Assembly: GCF_029625315.1 (NCBI RefSeq)
Contig: NZ_CP121110.1
Span: forward strand, 3,667,001 to 3,731,000
Source of the DNA: Flavobacterium ginsengisoli
GTDB taxonomy: Bacteria > Bacteroidota > Bacteroidia > Flavobacteriales > Flavobacteriaceae
DNA length: 64,000 nt
Direction of reading: 5' to 3'
Under the pieces are notes generated by a model. It was not told the DNA's origin. It saw only the letters and a program-made list of their open reading frames with translations, and ran no database searches. Positions 63,468 through 64,000 of the stretch are shown here, one piece after another (position 1 is the first letter of the stretch; every line of letters begins with the position of its first letter). A program made the position numbers and the translations under genes.

Positions 63468-64000
63468 ATGGCACTTAGTAAAGAAGATATAGCAAAACGA
63501 ATTGCAAAAGAGGTAAAAGATCGTTATTTCGTAAATCTTGGAATTGGGATTCCAACTTTGGTCGCAAATTATGTTCGAGAAGATATAGCAGTTGAATTTC
63601 AAAGTGAAAATGGTGTTCTCGGAATGGGGCCTTTTCCTTTTGAAGGAGAAGAAGATGCTGATATTATTAATGCAGGAAAACAAACCATTACGACACTTCC
63701 AGGAGCAAGTTTCTTCGATTCGGCTTTTAGTTTCGGAATGATTCGTAGCCAAAAAGTAGATTTGACGATTCTTGGAGCAATGGAGGTTTCTGAAAACGGA
63801 GACATCGCAAATTGGAAAATTCCAGGTAAAATGGTAAAAGGAATGGGTGGAGCAATGGATTTGGTGGCTTCCGCCGAAAATATCATCGTTGCCATGATGC
63901 ACGTAAACAAAGCAGGAGAGTCCAAAATCTTAAAAAGATGCACTTTGCCATTAACGGGCGTAGGATGCGTTAAAAAGGTCGTAACTGAGCTTGCGGTTCT
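63468..64000 (+). CDS. scoB: 3-oxoacid CoA-transferase subunit B, 3' end missing
   Basis: The frame is open to the window end (about 177 residues seen). It begins [16 protein letters not shown], then [16 protein letters not shown] and the catalytic Glu in [50 protein letters not shown] and [14 protein letters not shown] are also conserved. It pairs with subunit A at 61705. The truncation is only that of the window. Confidence 0.95.
   Translation, partial: MALSKEDIAKRIAKEVKDRYFVNLGIGIPTLVANYVREDIAVEFQSENGVLGMGPFPFEGEEDADIINAGKQTITTLPGASFFDSAFSFGMIRSQKVDLTILGAMEVSENGDIANWKIPGKMVKGMGGAMDLVASAENIIVAMMHVNKAGESKILKRCTLPLTGVGCVKKVVTELAV

Noticed and set aside
1..64000. CRISPR arrays, tRNA or rRNA genes, phage integrase or conjugation genes
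   Set aside because: I searched the gaps by eye and found none. The only repeats are palindromic elements, and the only mobility gene is the RAYT.

Overview
The window reads as a chromosomal segment of a low-GC Bacteroidota, most likely a Flavobacterium relative. The evidence is the gliding-motility lipoprotein gene gldH, Bacteroidota-style -7 elements (TAnnTTTG) before several genes, many short Cys-lipoproteins and small secreted proteins, a bacilliredoxin, a CrtY-type lycopene cyclase, and palindromic intergenic repeats. I saw no rRNA, tRNA, CRISPR array, prophage or plasmid functions.

Layout. 0-2.3 kb: lipid genes (partial acyltransferase, acyl-ACP desaturase) and an HD hydrolase. 2.4-7.2 kb, minus strand: an alpha/beta hydrolase flanked by two paralogous mini membrane proteins, then a ferrous-iron operon (feoA, feoB, 41-aa FeoB-associated protein) and a SCO protein. 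7.4-15 kb: M13 peptidase, cytochrome c lipoprotein, cupin, hemB, a secreted pair of unknown function, class I aldolase. 15-26.5 kb: heme synthesis. A minus-strand operon (hemA, hemC, hemD, hemE, a membrane protein, a GNAT protein, hemF) faces a plus-strand arm (AraC-type regulator, hemH, hemJ-like). A RAYT transposase with its REP hairpins lies just past hemF. 26.6-30 kb: histidine kinase, enoyl-CoA hydratase, a hypothetical protein, a DinB protein.

30-37.6 kb is a metal-homeostasis island: a DtxR/MntR regulator, an Nramp transporter fused to a universal stress domain, a Fur/Zur regulator (frameshifted), a MerC-like protein, a CPYC dithiol oxidoreductase, a TonB receptor and a thioredoxin. 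Candidate operators are visible before three of these units. 37.6-45.2 kb: lycopene cyclase, bacilliredoxin and an RND efflux operon. 45.5-51.4 kb: PPK2, a SulP transporter and a tRNA wobble-uridine hydroxylation block (TrhO, TrhP, ferredoxin). 51.4-57 kb: a tight six-gene minus-strand operon of ankyrin, lipoprotein, XAC2610-like and SMI1/KNR4 genes that resembles an immunity cluster without a toxin. 57.3-61.5 kb: a PSP1/RicT-like gene, gldH and PBP1A. 61.7-64 kb: a CoA-transferase pair interrupted by a class A beta-lactamase gene lying between two similar ~90-bp repeats.

Sixteen genes are broken by single-base indels, nineteen in all, and I reconstructed each by reading both frames. Ten are one-base insertions at GCAGC/GCTGC sites and most others are homopolymer errors. 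This pattern points to assembly or base-calling error, possibly tied to a modified GCWGC motif, rather than to real pseudogenes. Corrected lengths are given per gene.

The two observations I rate highest are the shared C-terminal domain of adjacent TrhO and TrhP, and the site-specific indel pattern. The ankyrin/SMI1 operon, the repeat-flanked bla gene, the RAYT/REP locus and the metal-island operators follow.
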